A DNA stretch of 10,004 nt from an uncultured Eubacteriales bacterium (GTDB lineage: Bacteria > Bacillota > Clostridia > Oscillospirales > Oscillospiraceae). The translations under genes and the position numbers were made by a program. The notes under the pieces were generated by a model that did no database searches, was not told the origin of the DNA, and worked only from the letters and a program-made list of their open reading frames with translations. Positions within the stretch are counted from its first letter, which is position 1; each line of letters starts with the position of its first letter. This document shows, piece by piece, positions 1 through 5,476 of this stretch. The DNA lies in assembly GCA_902475455.1 (NCBI GenBank), contig CABRZO010000087.1:1-10004 (forward strand), written 5' to 3'.

Positions 1-48
1 AATTCTGTGAAACCGCCGAAACCTAAGGTTTTTTGACAGACTGAGAGG

Positions 49-73
49 GGCGCACCGCATCAAGCGGTGCGCC
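49..73 (-). terminator. GC-rich hairpin downstream of the sigma-like gene
   Basis: Ten perfect base pairs (GGCGCACCGC with GCGGTGCGCC) close a five-base ATCAA loop. Pairing extends further through AGA/TCT if a GG bulge is allowed. It sits 24 bases past the stop of the minus-strand gene ending at 98, so a transcription stop for that gene is likely. No clear T-tract follows on either strand, which makes it a weak rho-independent terminator by sequence alone. Confidence 0.45.
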
Positions 74-97
74 TCTGATGCATTGTATGGGCGGCCC

Positions 98-427
98 TCA
101 GTCCTCCACCAGGGCCAGGGCCTCCTCCACATGCCGTTCTCCGTTGCGGATGTTGCGGCTGACGGTGGACACATTGACGTCTAGCAGCTTGGCGATGGAC
201 TGTTGGTTCAGCCCCCGAGCGTAGTACAGGTAAAGGCACTGCCGCTGCCGGGTGGTGGCCCGGCGCCGCAGGGCCCGGACGATGGCCTTCCGCCGGGGGG
301 ACAGCCCCACCTCGTCGCCGTTGTTGACGTGGGCCATGCAGACCGACAGGTCCTGCACCAGGGATTTTGCTTTTCGATAAACGGGTCTGGACATGGGTAA
401 AAACAGCTCCTTTTTTCTCTCAGTCAT
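98..427 (-). CDS. Sigma-70 region-4-like helix-turn-helix protein (109 aa)
   Basis: A small basic DNA-binding protein. Residues about 57-103 resemble sigma factor region 4: a T-x-R-Q-R-Q-like start, a YYARGLNQQSIAKLLDVN helix pair, then a recognition-helix-like VSTVSRNIRNG. Regions 2 and 3 of a complete sigma factor are absent, so it is a sigma-like HTH regulator rather than a full sigma factor. The ATG at 427 was chosen over an upstream in-frame start at 520 because GGAGGG lies five bases before it and because the upstream gene's stop overlaps it (ATGACTGA). A further ATG 12 codons inside has a poorly spaced AAGGAG. The eight-base overlap with the zinc-ribbon-like gene indicates translational coupling. 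Function and target promoters are unknown. Similar short proteins occur in Clostridia chromosomes and in mobile elements, but nothing here shows mobility. Confidence 0.8.
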   Translation of the reverse strand: MTERKKELFLPMSRPVYRKAKSLVQDLSVCMAHVNNGDEVGLSPRRKAIVRALRRRATTRQRQCLYLYYARGLNQQSIAKLLDVNVSTVSRNIRNGERHVEEALALVED

Positions 428-626
428 CGCTGCCCTCCAGCAGCTGGGCGCCCAACCTGCGCTGGGCGGCAAAATAGCTCTGGGCGAATTCCGCCAGGCA
501 TTCCTCGCAGATGGGGACATCGTCGATGAGATAAATCAGGTCATCTGCGTAAATTTCCCCGCCGCACTGGTCACAGCAGCAGGTGGGGTGGTCCCGGTCG
601 GTGTGATAGGGGTCAAACAAACGCAA
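420..626 (-). CDS. Small four-cysteine zinc-ribbon-like protein (68 aa)
   Basis: An acidic 68-residue protein with a CxxC pair in CCCDQCGGE (residues about 17-24) and a second CxxC in PICEECLAE (about 38-45), spaced as in a small treble-clef or zinc-ribbon fold. Zinc binding is inferred from this cysteine pattern. The start is TTG at 626: AGGAGG lies seven bases upstream and no ATG is in frame between. It is the first gene of a two-gene unit whose stop TGA overlaps the ATG of the sigma-like gene. It diverges from the tRNA operon, and its leader (about 640-675) is very T-rich on the coding strand. I do not recognise a named family. The tight coupling suggests that it works with, or modulates, the HTH partner, which is inference. 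Confidence 0.72.
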   Translation of the reverse strand: MRLFDPYHTDRDHPTCCCDQCGGEIYADDLIYLIDDVPICEECLAEFAQSYFAAQRRLGAQLLEGSDD

Positions 627-675
627 AATGCTTCCTCCTCTTGAAAAAGAAAAATGAAAAAATGCAAAAAAACCG

Positions 676-704
676 TTGACAAATGAGATAAGCTCTGGTA
701 ATAT
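676..704 (+). promoter_or_regulatory. Near-consensus promoter of the tRNA operon
   Basis: A perfect -35 TTGACA (676-681) and a -10 TAATAT (699-704) are separated by 17 bases. The predicted start is near 711, about 28 bases before the first tRNA base. This is the strongest sigma-A-type promoter in the window, as expected for a stable-RNA operon. Confidence 0.88.
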
Positions 705-738
705 ATTTCATGCTGAGTCGCGAGTTCAGCAGAAGCTT

Positions 739-814
739 GCTGGTGTAGCTCAGTTGGTAGAGCAGCTGATTTGTAATCAGCAGGTCGGGGGTTCAAGTCC
801 GTCCACCAGCTCCA
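739..814 (+). tRNA. tRNA-Thr (anticodon TGT)
   Basis: A complete 76-base cloverleaf with encoded CCA. Acceptor GCTGGTG pairs with CACCAGC, D-stem GCTC with GAGC, anticodon stem GCTGA with TCAGC around loop TTTGTAA, and the T-loop is TTCAAGT. Anticodon TGT at 772-774 reads ACN threonine codons. The T-stem GGGGG/CCGTC contains one G-G opposition (789 with 801). It is first in a two-tRNA operon. Confidence 0.96.
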
Positions 815-825
815 AAAATTCATAT

Positions 826-910
826 GGAAGAGTACCCAAGTGGCTAAAGGGGGCAGACTGTAAATCTGTTGGCACCGCCTACAATGGTTCGAATCCATTC
901 TCTTCCACCA
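826..910 (+). tRNA. tRNA-Tyr (anticodon GTA)
   Basis: An 85-base class II tRNA with a long variable arm. Acceptor GGAAGAG pairs with CTCTTCC. Anticodon GTA lies within loop CTGTAAA between CAGA and TCTG. T-arm AATGG/CCATT closes TTCGAAT. Discriminator A and CCA are encoded. It starts 11 bases after tRNA-Thr and shares its promoter and terminator. Confidence 0.96.
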
Positions 911-940
911 AGCCGGTCACAATGTGTGGCCGGCTTTTTT
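911..940 (+). terminator. Rho-independent terminator of the tRNA operon
   Basis: It begins immediately after the CCA of tRNA-Tyr. AGCCGGTCACA (911-921) pairs with TGTGGCCGGCT (925-935), 11 pairs including one G-T, around an ATG loop. Six T residues (935-940) follow. Confidence 0.92.
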
Positions 941-980
941 CTGCGCGATCCTTCCAATCTCTGTTGTGAGGCGTTTTGAT

Positions 981-2123
981 ATGACACAACAAACCAAACC
1001 AAATCTGAGGCAGCGGGCCCTGGGCTTTGTCCGGGGGGAGACCGTCCTCTGTGTGGCGGTGGTGCTGGCCCTGATCTCCATGCTGGCCGTGCCCCCCAGC
1101 CCCACCTATGCCGGGTATATCGACTGGGACACCCTGGCCATGCTGTTCAGCCTGATGGCGGTGATGAAGGGCTTTCAGAAGCTGGGGCTGTTCACCTGGC
1201 TGGGCAGCCGGTTGCTGCAGCGAACCGCCAGCACCCGAAAGATGATCTTTGTGCTGGTCTTTCTGCCCTTTGTTCTCAGCATGGTCATCACCAATGACGT
1301 GTCCCTGATTACCTTCGTCCCCTTTGGCCTCATCGTGCTGCGGATGATCGGCCGGGAGAAGTTGGTGGTCCCCCTGGTGGTGCTCCAGACGGTGGCGGCC
1401 AATTTGGGCAGTATGATGACCCCCATGGGCAACCCCCAGAACCTTTATCTCTATGCCCGGTCCGGCATGGGATTTGGCCGGTTCTGTCTGCTGATGCTGC
1501 CCTATGTGGTGGCCTCCGCCATCTGCCTGGTGGTGCTGGTGGCCTTCACCAAGTCGGTGCCGGTGCATGGAGTGGCGGTGGAGACCGGCCTGGGCAAGCC
1601 CAAAGCCCTGGTGTGCTGTGCCATTGGCTTTGGCCTGTGCCTGCTGGGCATCTTCAACATTGTCCCCCCTCTGGCCATTGCCGCCCTTACCTTGATCTTT
1701 CTGCTCTTTGCAGACCGAACGCTGCTGGCCAGCGTGGATTACTCGCTGCTGGGCACCTTTGTGGCCTTTTTCATCTTTGTGGGCAATCTGGGCAATATTA
1801 CTCTCTTTCAGAATTTCCTGGCTTCCCTGCTGGAGCACAATGTGGTGCTGGTTGCGGTGCTGGCCAGCCAGGCCATCAGCAATGTGCCGGCGGCGCTGCT
1901 GTTGTCCGGCTTCACCGATCACTGGGCGGAGCTGATGGTGGGCTGCAATCTGGGGGGACTGGGTACCCTGATCGCCTCCATGGCCAGCCTCATCTCCTAC
2001 AAATTCGTGGTCAAGGACTACCCGGAGCAGAAGCGACGCTATTTGTTCTGGTTTACTGTGTGCAATCTTGGGCTGTTGGTGGTTCTGGTGTTGCTGGACT
2101 TCCTGCTGAAGGCCATCTCCTAA
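981..2123 (+). CDS. SLC13/ArsB/NhaD-type anion permease (citrate-transporter-like fold)
   Basis: A 380-residue, very hydrophobic inner-membrane protein with about ten membrane segments. It shows the two-fold repeat of the ion transporter superfamily: a first hairpin with TNDVSLITF (about 104-112) and GSMMTPMGNPQNLYL (143-157), and a second with NLGNITLFQN (269-278) and QAISNVPAALLL (297-308). The TND/GNPQN pair marks the citrate-transporter-like (CitMHS, Pfam PF03600) group, which carries dicarboxylates, citrate, arsenite or sodium. The substrate cannot be read from sequence, and arsenic genes are absent nearby. ATG at 981 was chosen because GAGG sits nine bases upstream; an earlier in-frame start at 924 would lie inside the tRNA terminator. 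There is no convincing promoter between that terminator and the start, so read-through from the tRNA operon is possible. At 380 residues it is shorter than most SLC13 carriers (about 450-500). Confidence 0.85.
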   Translation: MTQQTKPNLRQRALGFVRGETVLCVAVVLALISMLAVPPSPTYAGYIDWDTLAMLFSLMAVMKGFQKLGLFTWLGSRLLQRTASTRKMIFVLVFLPFVLSMVITNDVSLITFVPFGLIVLRMIGREKLVVPLVVLQTVAANLGSMMTPMGNPQNLYLYARSGMGFGRFCLLMLPYVVASAICLVVLVAFTKSVPVHGVAVETGLGKPKALVCCAIGFGLCLLGIFNIVPPLAIAALTLIFLLFADRTLLASVDYSLLGTFVAFFIFVGNLGNITLFQNFLASLLEHNVVLVAVLASQAISNVPAALLLSGFTDHWAELMVGCNLGGLGTLIASMASLISYKFVVKDYPEQKRRYLFWFTVCNLGLLVVLVLLDFLLKAIS

Positions 2124-2166
2124 GCCATAACCCGCCTCAACTGTCGCTATCATCCCTCTCTGTTTT

Positions 2167-2198
2167 GCCCCGACGGGTTTGCCCGCCGGGGCTTTTTT
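2167..2198 (+). terminator. Rho-independent terminator after the permease
   Basis: GCCCCG-A-CGGG (2167-2177) pairs with CCCG-C-CGGGGC (2182-2192) around TTTG, with one internal A/C mismatch. Six Ts follow (2193-2198). It isolates the permease from the downstream regulatory region. Confidence 0.92.
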
Positions 2199-2222
2199 GC
2201 AGTGGAACAGGGGAGACTGCAC

Positions 2223-2234
2223 CACCAAATGGTG
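2223..2234 (+). promoter_or_regulatory. Operator-like site 1 (CACC-N4-GGTG)
   Basis: CACCAAATGGTG has dyad-symmetric CACC/GGTG arms. It lies within a 13-base block, ACCACCAAATGGT (2221-2233), repeated exactly at 2275-2287. It sits about 30 bases upstream of the -35 of the distal promoter. It is a likely binding site for the XRE-S24 repressor encoded just downstream (inference). Confidence 0.55.
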
Positions 2235-2243
2235 TTAAACATA

Positions 2244-2255
2244 GAACAATTGTTC
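2244..2255 (+). promoter_or_regulatory. SOS-box-like palindrome GAAC-AATT-GTTC
   Basis: A perfect 12-base palindrome with the GAAC-N4-GTTC core of Firmicutes LexA (SOS) boxes, consensus CGAACRNRYGTTCG. The right flank has the expected G, while the left flank is A instead of C. It lies between operator-like site 1 and the distal promoter of a LexA-like gene, so SOS or self-cleavage control is plausible. Confidence 0.5.
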
Positions 2256-2263
2256 GATTAACT

Positions 2264-2293
2264 GGGACAAGAATACCACCAAATGGTTATAAT
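2264..2293 (+). promoter_or_regulatory. Distal promoter (P1) of the S24 regulator
   Basis: A perfect -10 TATAAT (2288-2293) has GGGACA (2264-2269) as a partial -35 at 18 bases. Operator-like site 2 fills the end of its spacer and touches the -10, the arrangement expected for repression. Confidence 0.55.
2277..2288 (+). promoter_or_regulatory. Operator-like site 2
   Basis: CACCAAATGGTT shares 11 of 12 bases with site 1 and lies 54 bases downstream of it, about five helical turns. It overlaps the first base of the P1 -10 element. Confidence 0.5.
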
Positions 2294-2327
2294 GTCAAGA
2301 CGCAAACAGGAAAAAATTTCTTGTTTA

Positions 2328-2339
2328 CACCATACGGTG
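2328..2339 (+). promoter_or_regulatory. Operator-like site 3
   Basis: CACCATACGGTG has the same CACC-N4-GGTG arms with a different centre. It lies 51 bases from site 2, between P1 and P2. A half-site, AAATGGTG (2363-2370), continues the series over the -35 edge and spacer of P2. Confidence 0.5.
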
Positions 2340-2358
2340 AAAAAACGGGAAAATCGAA

Positions 2359-2387
2359 TTGTAAATGGTGATACTACGTGATAAAAT
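2359..2387 (+). promoter_or_regulatory. Proximal promoter (P2) of the S24 regulator
   Basis: TTGTAA (2359-2364) and TAAAAT (2382-2387) are 17 bases apart. The predicted start near 2394 gives a short leader of about 36 bases before the ATG at 2430. A GGTG half-operator lies inside the spacer. Confidence 0.55.
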
Positions 2388-2429
2388 AGAGAACATAGAA
2401 AGCACATGGACCGGAGGGGAGGCGCAGCC

Positions 2430-2777
2430 ATGGAACGGGTGGAGACGTTGGGAAGCCGACTGGGACAGCTGATGCGGGAGCGGGGGCTGAACTACGAGGC
2501 CCTGGGGCGTCTGTTGGAGATGAAGCCCCAGACCCTGAACCGCTATGTACTGGGCCAGCGGGAGCCCAAGGCCGGGGTGGTCATGGAGATGGCGGCCCGG
2601 CTGGGGGTGGATGAGCGCTGGCTCCAGGGCTATGACGTGCCCCAGGTGCGGCAGTCCATGCCCGGGGAACAGATGGTGCCGGTGCTGGGGGCCATCCGGG
2701 CGGGAGGCCCCATTGTGGCCCGGGAGCAGATCGAGGGCCCGCCGATGTGTCCGACCCCTCCGCCTACTTTTACCTGA
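2430..2777 (+). CDS. LexA-like XRE-S24 repressor, N-terminal part (frame broken)
   Basis: This is the DNA-binding half of a LexA/CI-type repressor. Residues 8-65 form an XRE helix-turn-helix (YEALGRLLEMKPQTLNRYVLGQ), followed by VPVLGAIRAGGPIVA, which carries the Ala-Gly autocleavage site (A91-G92). The ATG at 2430 has GGGGAGG seven bases upstream; an in-frame ATG at 2406 has no good site. After EG at 2733-2738 the frame runs out of homology and stops at 2775-2777, giving 115 residues without the protease core. The remaining S24 domain follows in the -1 frame up to 3052. Joined by a one-base change, the protein would be 207 residues, normal for the family. As it stands, translation would yield a DNA-binding domain without its dimerisation and cleavage domain, unless ribosomes shift. 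Sequencing error, mutation or recoding are all possible. Confidence 0.82.
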   Translation: MERVETLGSRLGQLMRERGLNYEALGRLLEMKPQTLNRYVLGQREPKAGVVMEMAARLGVDERWLQGYDVPQVRQSMPGEQMVPVLGAIRAGGPIVAREQIEGPPMCPTPPPTFT

Positions 2778-3052
2778 GGGTGGAAGGGGACAGCATGATC
2801 AACGCCGGCATCTGTCCCGATGATAAGGTGCTGATCCACCGCCAGAACTCCGCCGAGAGCGGCCAGATTGTGGCCTGCATCGTGGATGGGGAGGCGGCCA
2901 CCCTAAAGCGTTTCCGGCGTCAGGGGGACTTTGTGATCCTCCAGCCGGAAAATTCCGCCTATGAGCCCCGGATCATCCCGGCCCGGGAATTCGAGCTGGG
3001 CAGTGCGGTGATTCTGGGGATTGCTGAGAAGTTGGTACGAAATTTGAATTGA
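2747..3052 (+). CDS. LexA-like XRE-S24 repressor, C-terminal S24 peptidase part
   Basis: This is the self-cleaving serine-lysine peptidase half of the repressor. In joined numbering it reads PADVSDPSAYFYLRVEGDSM, with Ser122 in GDSM and Lys160 in TLKRF. That is 38 residues apart, close to LexA's 37. Homology begins upstream of any start in this frame, at about 2738, so it is the continuation of the XRE half and not an independent gene. The GTG at 2747 is only the first possible start and has no convincing ribosome binding site. The stop at 3050-3052 is followed after 19 bases by the pepF start, so the two are probably cotranscribed. If the join is restored, the protein would be an inducible repressor that inactivates itself at Ala-Gly under a RecA-like or other trigger. 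The coding quality of this half shows no further decay, which argues for a recent change or an assembly error. Confidence 0.8.
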   Translation: MSDPSAYFYLRVEGDSMINAGICPDDKVLIHRQNSAESGQIVACIVDGEAATLKRFRRQGDFVILQPENSAYEPRIIPAREFELGSAVILGIAEKLVRNLN

Positions 3053-3071
3053 TCATTGGAGGTTGTTTCGT

Positions 3072-4865
3072 ATGGAAGTCAAATCCAGAGATGAGATCGA
3101 GGCAAAATACCACTGGGATCTGACCAGTATCTTTGCCACCGATGAGGCCTTTTTGCAGGCATTGGAGGAGGCCAAGGGCTATCCCGCCAAGTGCGCCGCC
3201 TATCAGGGCAAGATCGCGCAGTCTGCCCAGGAGCTGCTGGCGTTTCTGCGGCTGGATGACGAGGCCAATATCGCCCTGTCCCGGCTGCTGAACTACGCCC
3301 AGCGCAAGAGCGACGAGGATACCCGGGTTTCCAAATACCAGGACTTCGCCAGCCAGGCCATGAGCCTCTATGTCAGCGTGGCCAGCGCCTGCGCCTGGTT
3401 TACCCCGGAGCTGCTGTCCCTGGATGAGCAGACCATGGAGGGCTTTTACCGGCAGTGCCCGGACCTGGAGCTGTACCGCCGGAATCTGGACCGGATTTTC
3501 CACCGGAAGGAGCACACCCTGTCCCCCGCCGAGGAGGCTTTGCTGGCCAGCGCCGGGGAGATGGCGGCCCAGCCCGACAATATCTATTCCATGTTTGCCG
3601 ACGCCGACCTGACCTTTGCCGACGCGGTGGACAGCCAGGGGGAGAAGCACCCTGTGACCCACGGCACCTATGGGCCCCTGCTGTACTCCCAGGACCGGAC
3701 CCTGCGGAAATCCGCCTTTGAGTCCTGCTATGCCGGCTACGGCCAGTTCCGCAACACCTGCGCCGCCACTCTGAACGCCCAGACCAAGCAGCTGAAGTTC
3801 TTTGCCGATGCCCGGAAGTATCCCAACACCCTGGCTGCCGCTCTGGATGCCACCGAGGTGCCGGTGGAGGTGTACACCAACCTGATTGATGCGGTGCACC
3901 GGAATCTCCCGGCTATGCACAAGTACACCCAGCTGCGCCGGAAGCTGCTGGGGGTGGAGGAGCTCCACTTCTACGACCTCTATGTGCCCATGGTGGGGGA
4001 TGTGGATATGCACTTCACCTATGAGGAGGCCTGTGACCTGATCCTGAAGGCCCTGGAGCCCATGGGGGAGGAGTACTGCGCCATCGTCCGCCAGGGCCTG
4101 GCCCAGCGCTGGATTGACGTATACGAGAACCCCGGCAAGCGCAGCGGCGCCTATTCCGCCGGGGGCTACTCCATGCACCCCTTCATCCTGCTGAATTTCC
4201 AGGGTACCCTCAACGACGTGTTTACCCTGATCCATGAGATGGGTCACTCCATGCACACCTATCTGTCCTGCGCCAACCAGCCCTCCTGCTACTCTGAGTA
4301 TGTGATCTTTGTGGCGGAGGTGGCCTCCACCTGCAACGAGGCTCTGCTGATGCAGTACCTGCTCAAAAATACCACCGACAACCGGCAGCGGGCCTACCTG
4401 ATCAACTATTTCCTGGAGCAGTTCCGGACTACCCTCTATCGCCAGACCATGTTCGCCGAGTTCGAGCTGGAGGTCAACCGGATGACCGAGCGGGGAGAGG
4501 GCCTGACCGCCGACGCCCTGTGCGCCGTCTACCGCAAGCTCAACGAAGACTACTTCGGGCCCGACATTGTGGTGGATGACGAGATCAGCCTGGAGTGGGC
4601 CCGGATTCCCCACTTCTACTACAATTATTATGTCTACCAGTATTCCACCGGCTACGCGGCAGCCATTGCCTTGTCCCAGAAGATCCTCCAGGAGGGCAAG
4701 CCTGCGGTGGAGCACTATCTGAACTTCCTGAAGGGCGGCTGCTCCAAACCTCCCATCGACCTGCTCCGGGGCGCCGGGGTGGATATGGCCACCGCTCAGC
4801 CCATTGACGAGGCCCTGAAGCTCTTTGACGGCCTGATCGATGAAATGGATCAGCTGGTCAAGTAA
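3072..4865 (+). CDS. pepF: Oligoendopeptidase F (M3B zinc metallopeptidase)
   Basis: A cytoplasmic 597-residue zinc endopeptidase that cleaves short peptides (typically 7-17 residues), acting in peptide turnover. The length matches the family's usual 600. An N-terminal helical region (about 1-190) of PepF type precedes the M3 catalytic domain. The zinc site is visible: HEMGH at residues 388-392 within FTLIHEMGHSMHTYLS, and the third ligand Glu416 in VAEVASTCNEALL. The C-terminal YNYYVYQYSTGYAAAIALS is the usual conserved substrate-binding stretch. ATG at 3072 was chosen because GGAGG lies nine bases upstream; a TTG at 3063 is too close to it. There is no signal peptide. It begins 19 bases after the S24 regulator stop with no intervening terminator or promoter, so it is likely expressed from the P1/P2 promoters. 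A strong hairpin ends the unit. Confidence 0.96.
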   Translation: MEVKSRDEIEAKYHWDLTSIFATDEAFLQALEEAKGYPAKCAAYQGKIAQSAQELLAFLRLDDEANIALSRLLNYAQRKSDEDTRVSKYQDFASQAMSLYVSVASACAWFTPELLSLDEQTMEGFYRQCPDLELYRRNLDRIFHRKEHTLSPAEEALLASAGEMAAQPDNIYSMFADADLTFADAVDSQGEKHPVTHGTYGPLLYSQDRTLRKSAFESCYAGYGQFRNTCAATLNAQTKQLKFFADARKYPNTLAAALDATEVPVEVYTNLIDAVHRNLPAMHKYTQLRRKLLGVEELHFYDLYVPMVGDVDMHFTYEEACDLILKALEPMGEEYCAIVRQGLAQRWIDVYENPGKRSGAYSAGGYSMHPFILLNFQGTLNDVFTLIHEMGHSMHTYLSCANQPSCYSEYVIFVAEVASTCNEALLMQYLLKNTTDNRQRAYLINYFLEQFRTTLYRQTMFAEFELEVNRMTERGEGLTADALCAVYRKLNEDYFGPDIVVDDEISLEWARIPHFYYNYYVYQYSTGYAAAIALSQKILQEGKPAVEHYLNFLKGGCSKPPIDLLRGAGVDMATAQPIDEALKLFDGLIDEMDQLVK

Positions 4866-4884
4866 AAAGCATCTGACGCAAATG

Positions 4885-4927
4885 AAGCGCCCTCCCACCG
4901 AACCGGTGGGAGGGCGCTTGTTTATTG
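4885..4927. terminator. Strong hairpin between convergent genes
   Basis: AAGCGCCCTCCCACCG (4885-4900) pairs perfectly with CGGTGGGAGGGCGCTT (4904-4919) around AAC, 16 pairs. TTGTTTATT follows on the plus strand, so it terminates pepF. The minus strand has only a weak CTTCATTTG tail, so it is a less certain terminator for the convergent gene. Confidence 0.9.
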
Positions 4928-5351
4928 GGCTAAATTCGGAGCTGGGATGGCTCCAGAACAACAGCAGGGTGGTTCCCCGATGGTAGAGTTCCAGCCGGTC
5001 TGTGCCCTTTTCTCCACGCCAGTGACTGAGGGATGCTGCGCCCTCTTGGGCGATGCGCTCCCGGAGGCCGGAGCTAGGGCGGTAGCCTTGTTCTTCCAGC
5101 TGGGCTATATACCGGGCTGCCTCCTGGCCGGACAGGTTGACCAGCGCCAAGGCATAATGGGTGCCGCCCGCCGCCTGGACCACATCCACCGACTCCAGAA
5201 CCCAGCGGGAGGAGGTGGGGAGGGGCAGCCCCCGGGGCCAGCGGAGCAAATTCCCTTTGGTGACAGGAAAGATTGACCATAATAATATGATGGTAAACAA
5301 AATGCCACAGGCAAACCGCTGATACGGCAAAGAGTGATATGGGAGTCTCAT
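4922..5351 (-). CDS. Unrecognised membrane-anchored or secreted protein, 3' end unclear
   Basis: I do not recognise this family. The start ATG at 5351 has GAGAGG six bases upstream. Residues about 12-30 (FACGILFTIILLWSIFPVT) form a signal peptide or single membrane anchor after a short basic N-terminus. The rest is a soluble domain of about 110 residues (VLESVDVVQAAGGTHYALAL, then an amphipathic EAARYIAQLEEQGYRP helix, ending with RLELYHRGTTLLLFWSHP), which would lie outside the membrane. The frame is real-looking up to about 4935 but has no stop there. It runs on through the pepF hairpin and antisense to pepF until 2973. The other two frames stop at 4930-4932 (TAG) and 4922-4924 (TAA), just before the hairpin, so a one-base change near the 3' end is likely. 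The given end is the TAA and is approximate. It is transcribed from its own promoter, divergent from the small XRE gene, which may regulate it. Confidence 0.62.
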
Positions 5352-5398
5352 AAAAATCCTCTCTCCACCTGCGGAGGCGCAGGAATAGTGTCGAAACA

Positions 5399-5427
5399 AG
5401 TATAATCTGAAACAGGTTAAAAATCAA
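5399..5427 (-). promoter_or_regulatory. Promoter of the unrecognised minus-strand gene
   Basis: On the minus strand, TTGATT (5422-5427) and TATACT (5399-5404) are 17 bases apart. The predicted start is near 5392, about 40 bases before the ATG at 5351. The spacer holds one CTGAAACAG operator-like site. Confidence 0.65.
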
Positions 5428-5443
5428 TACTCTGATTCAGATT
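5404..5443. promoter_or_regulatory. Paired inverted operator-like sites between divergent genes
   Basis: AATCTGAA (5404-5411) is an exact inverted copy of TTCAGATT (5436-5443). Each arm extends to a near-palindrome: CTGAAACAG (5407-5415) and CTGATTCAG (5432-5440), with centres 25 bases apart. The left one lies inside the minus-strand promoter. They are probably sites for the XRE protein encoded 34 bases away (inference). Confidence 0.5.
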
Positions 5444-5476
5444 AAACTAAACTGAACTGGATCGGAGGTGAGCGGC

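Noticed and set aside
33..38. TTGACA hexamer near the left end
   Set aside because: There is no -10 at proper spacing and no plus-strand gene follows. The hairpin at 49-73 lies where the promoter would continue.
427..520. Longer start for the sigma-like gene at 520
   Set aside because: The extra 31 residues are the shadow of the zinc-ribbon-like gene. The ATG at 427 has a good ribosome binding site and the overlapping stop.
879..2228. Long open minus-strand frame antisense to the permease
   Set aside because: It is rich in His, Gln and Gly, as expected for the antisense of a Leu/Val-rich membrane gene. It runs across the tRNA-Tyr terminator and has no ribosome binding site or recognisable domain.
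2973..4900. Minus-strand frame continuing antisense to pepF
   Set aside because: The sequence past about 4920 has the low-complexity Gly/His/Val/Gln make-up of a shadow of pepF. Only the first 140 or so residues, up to the hairpin, look like a protein.
4947..5276. Plus-strand frame of 109 codons opposite the membrane-anchored gene
   Set aside because: It has no ribosome binding site and a Gly/Pro-rich composition. The minus-strand frame has a signal sequence, ribosome binding site and promoter.
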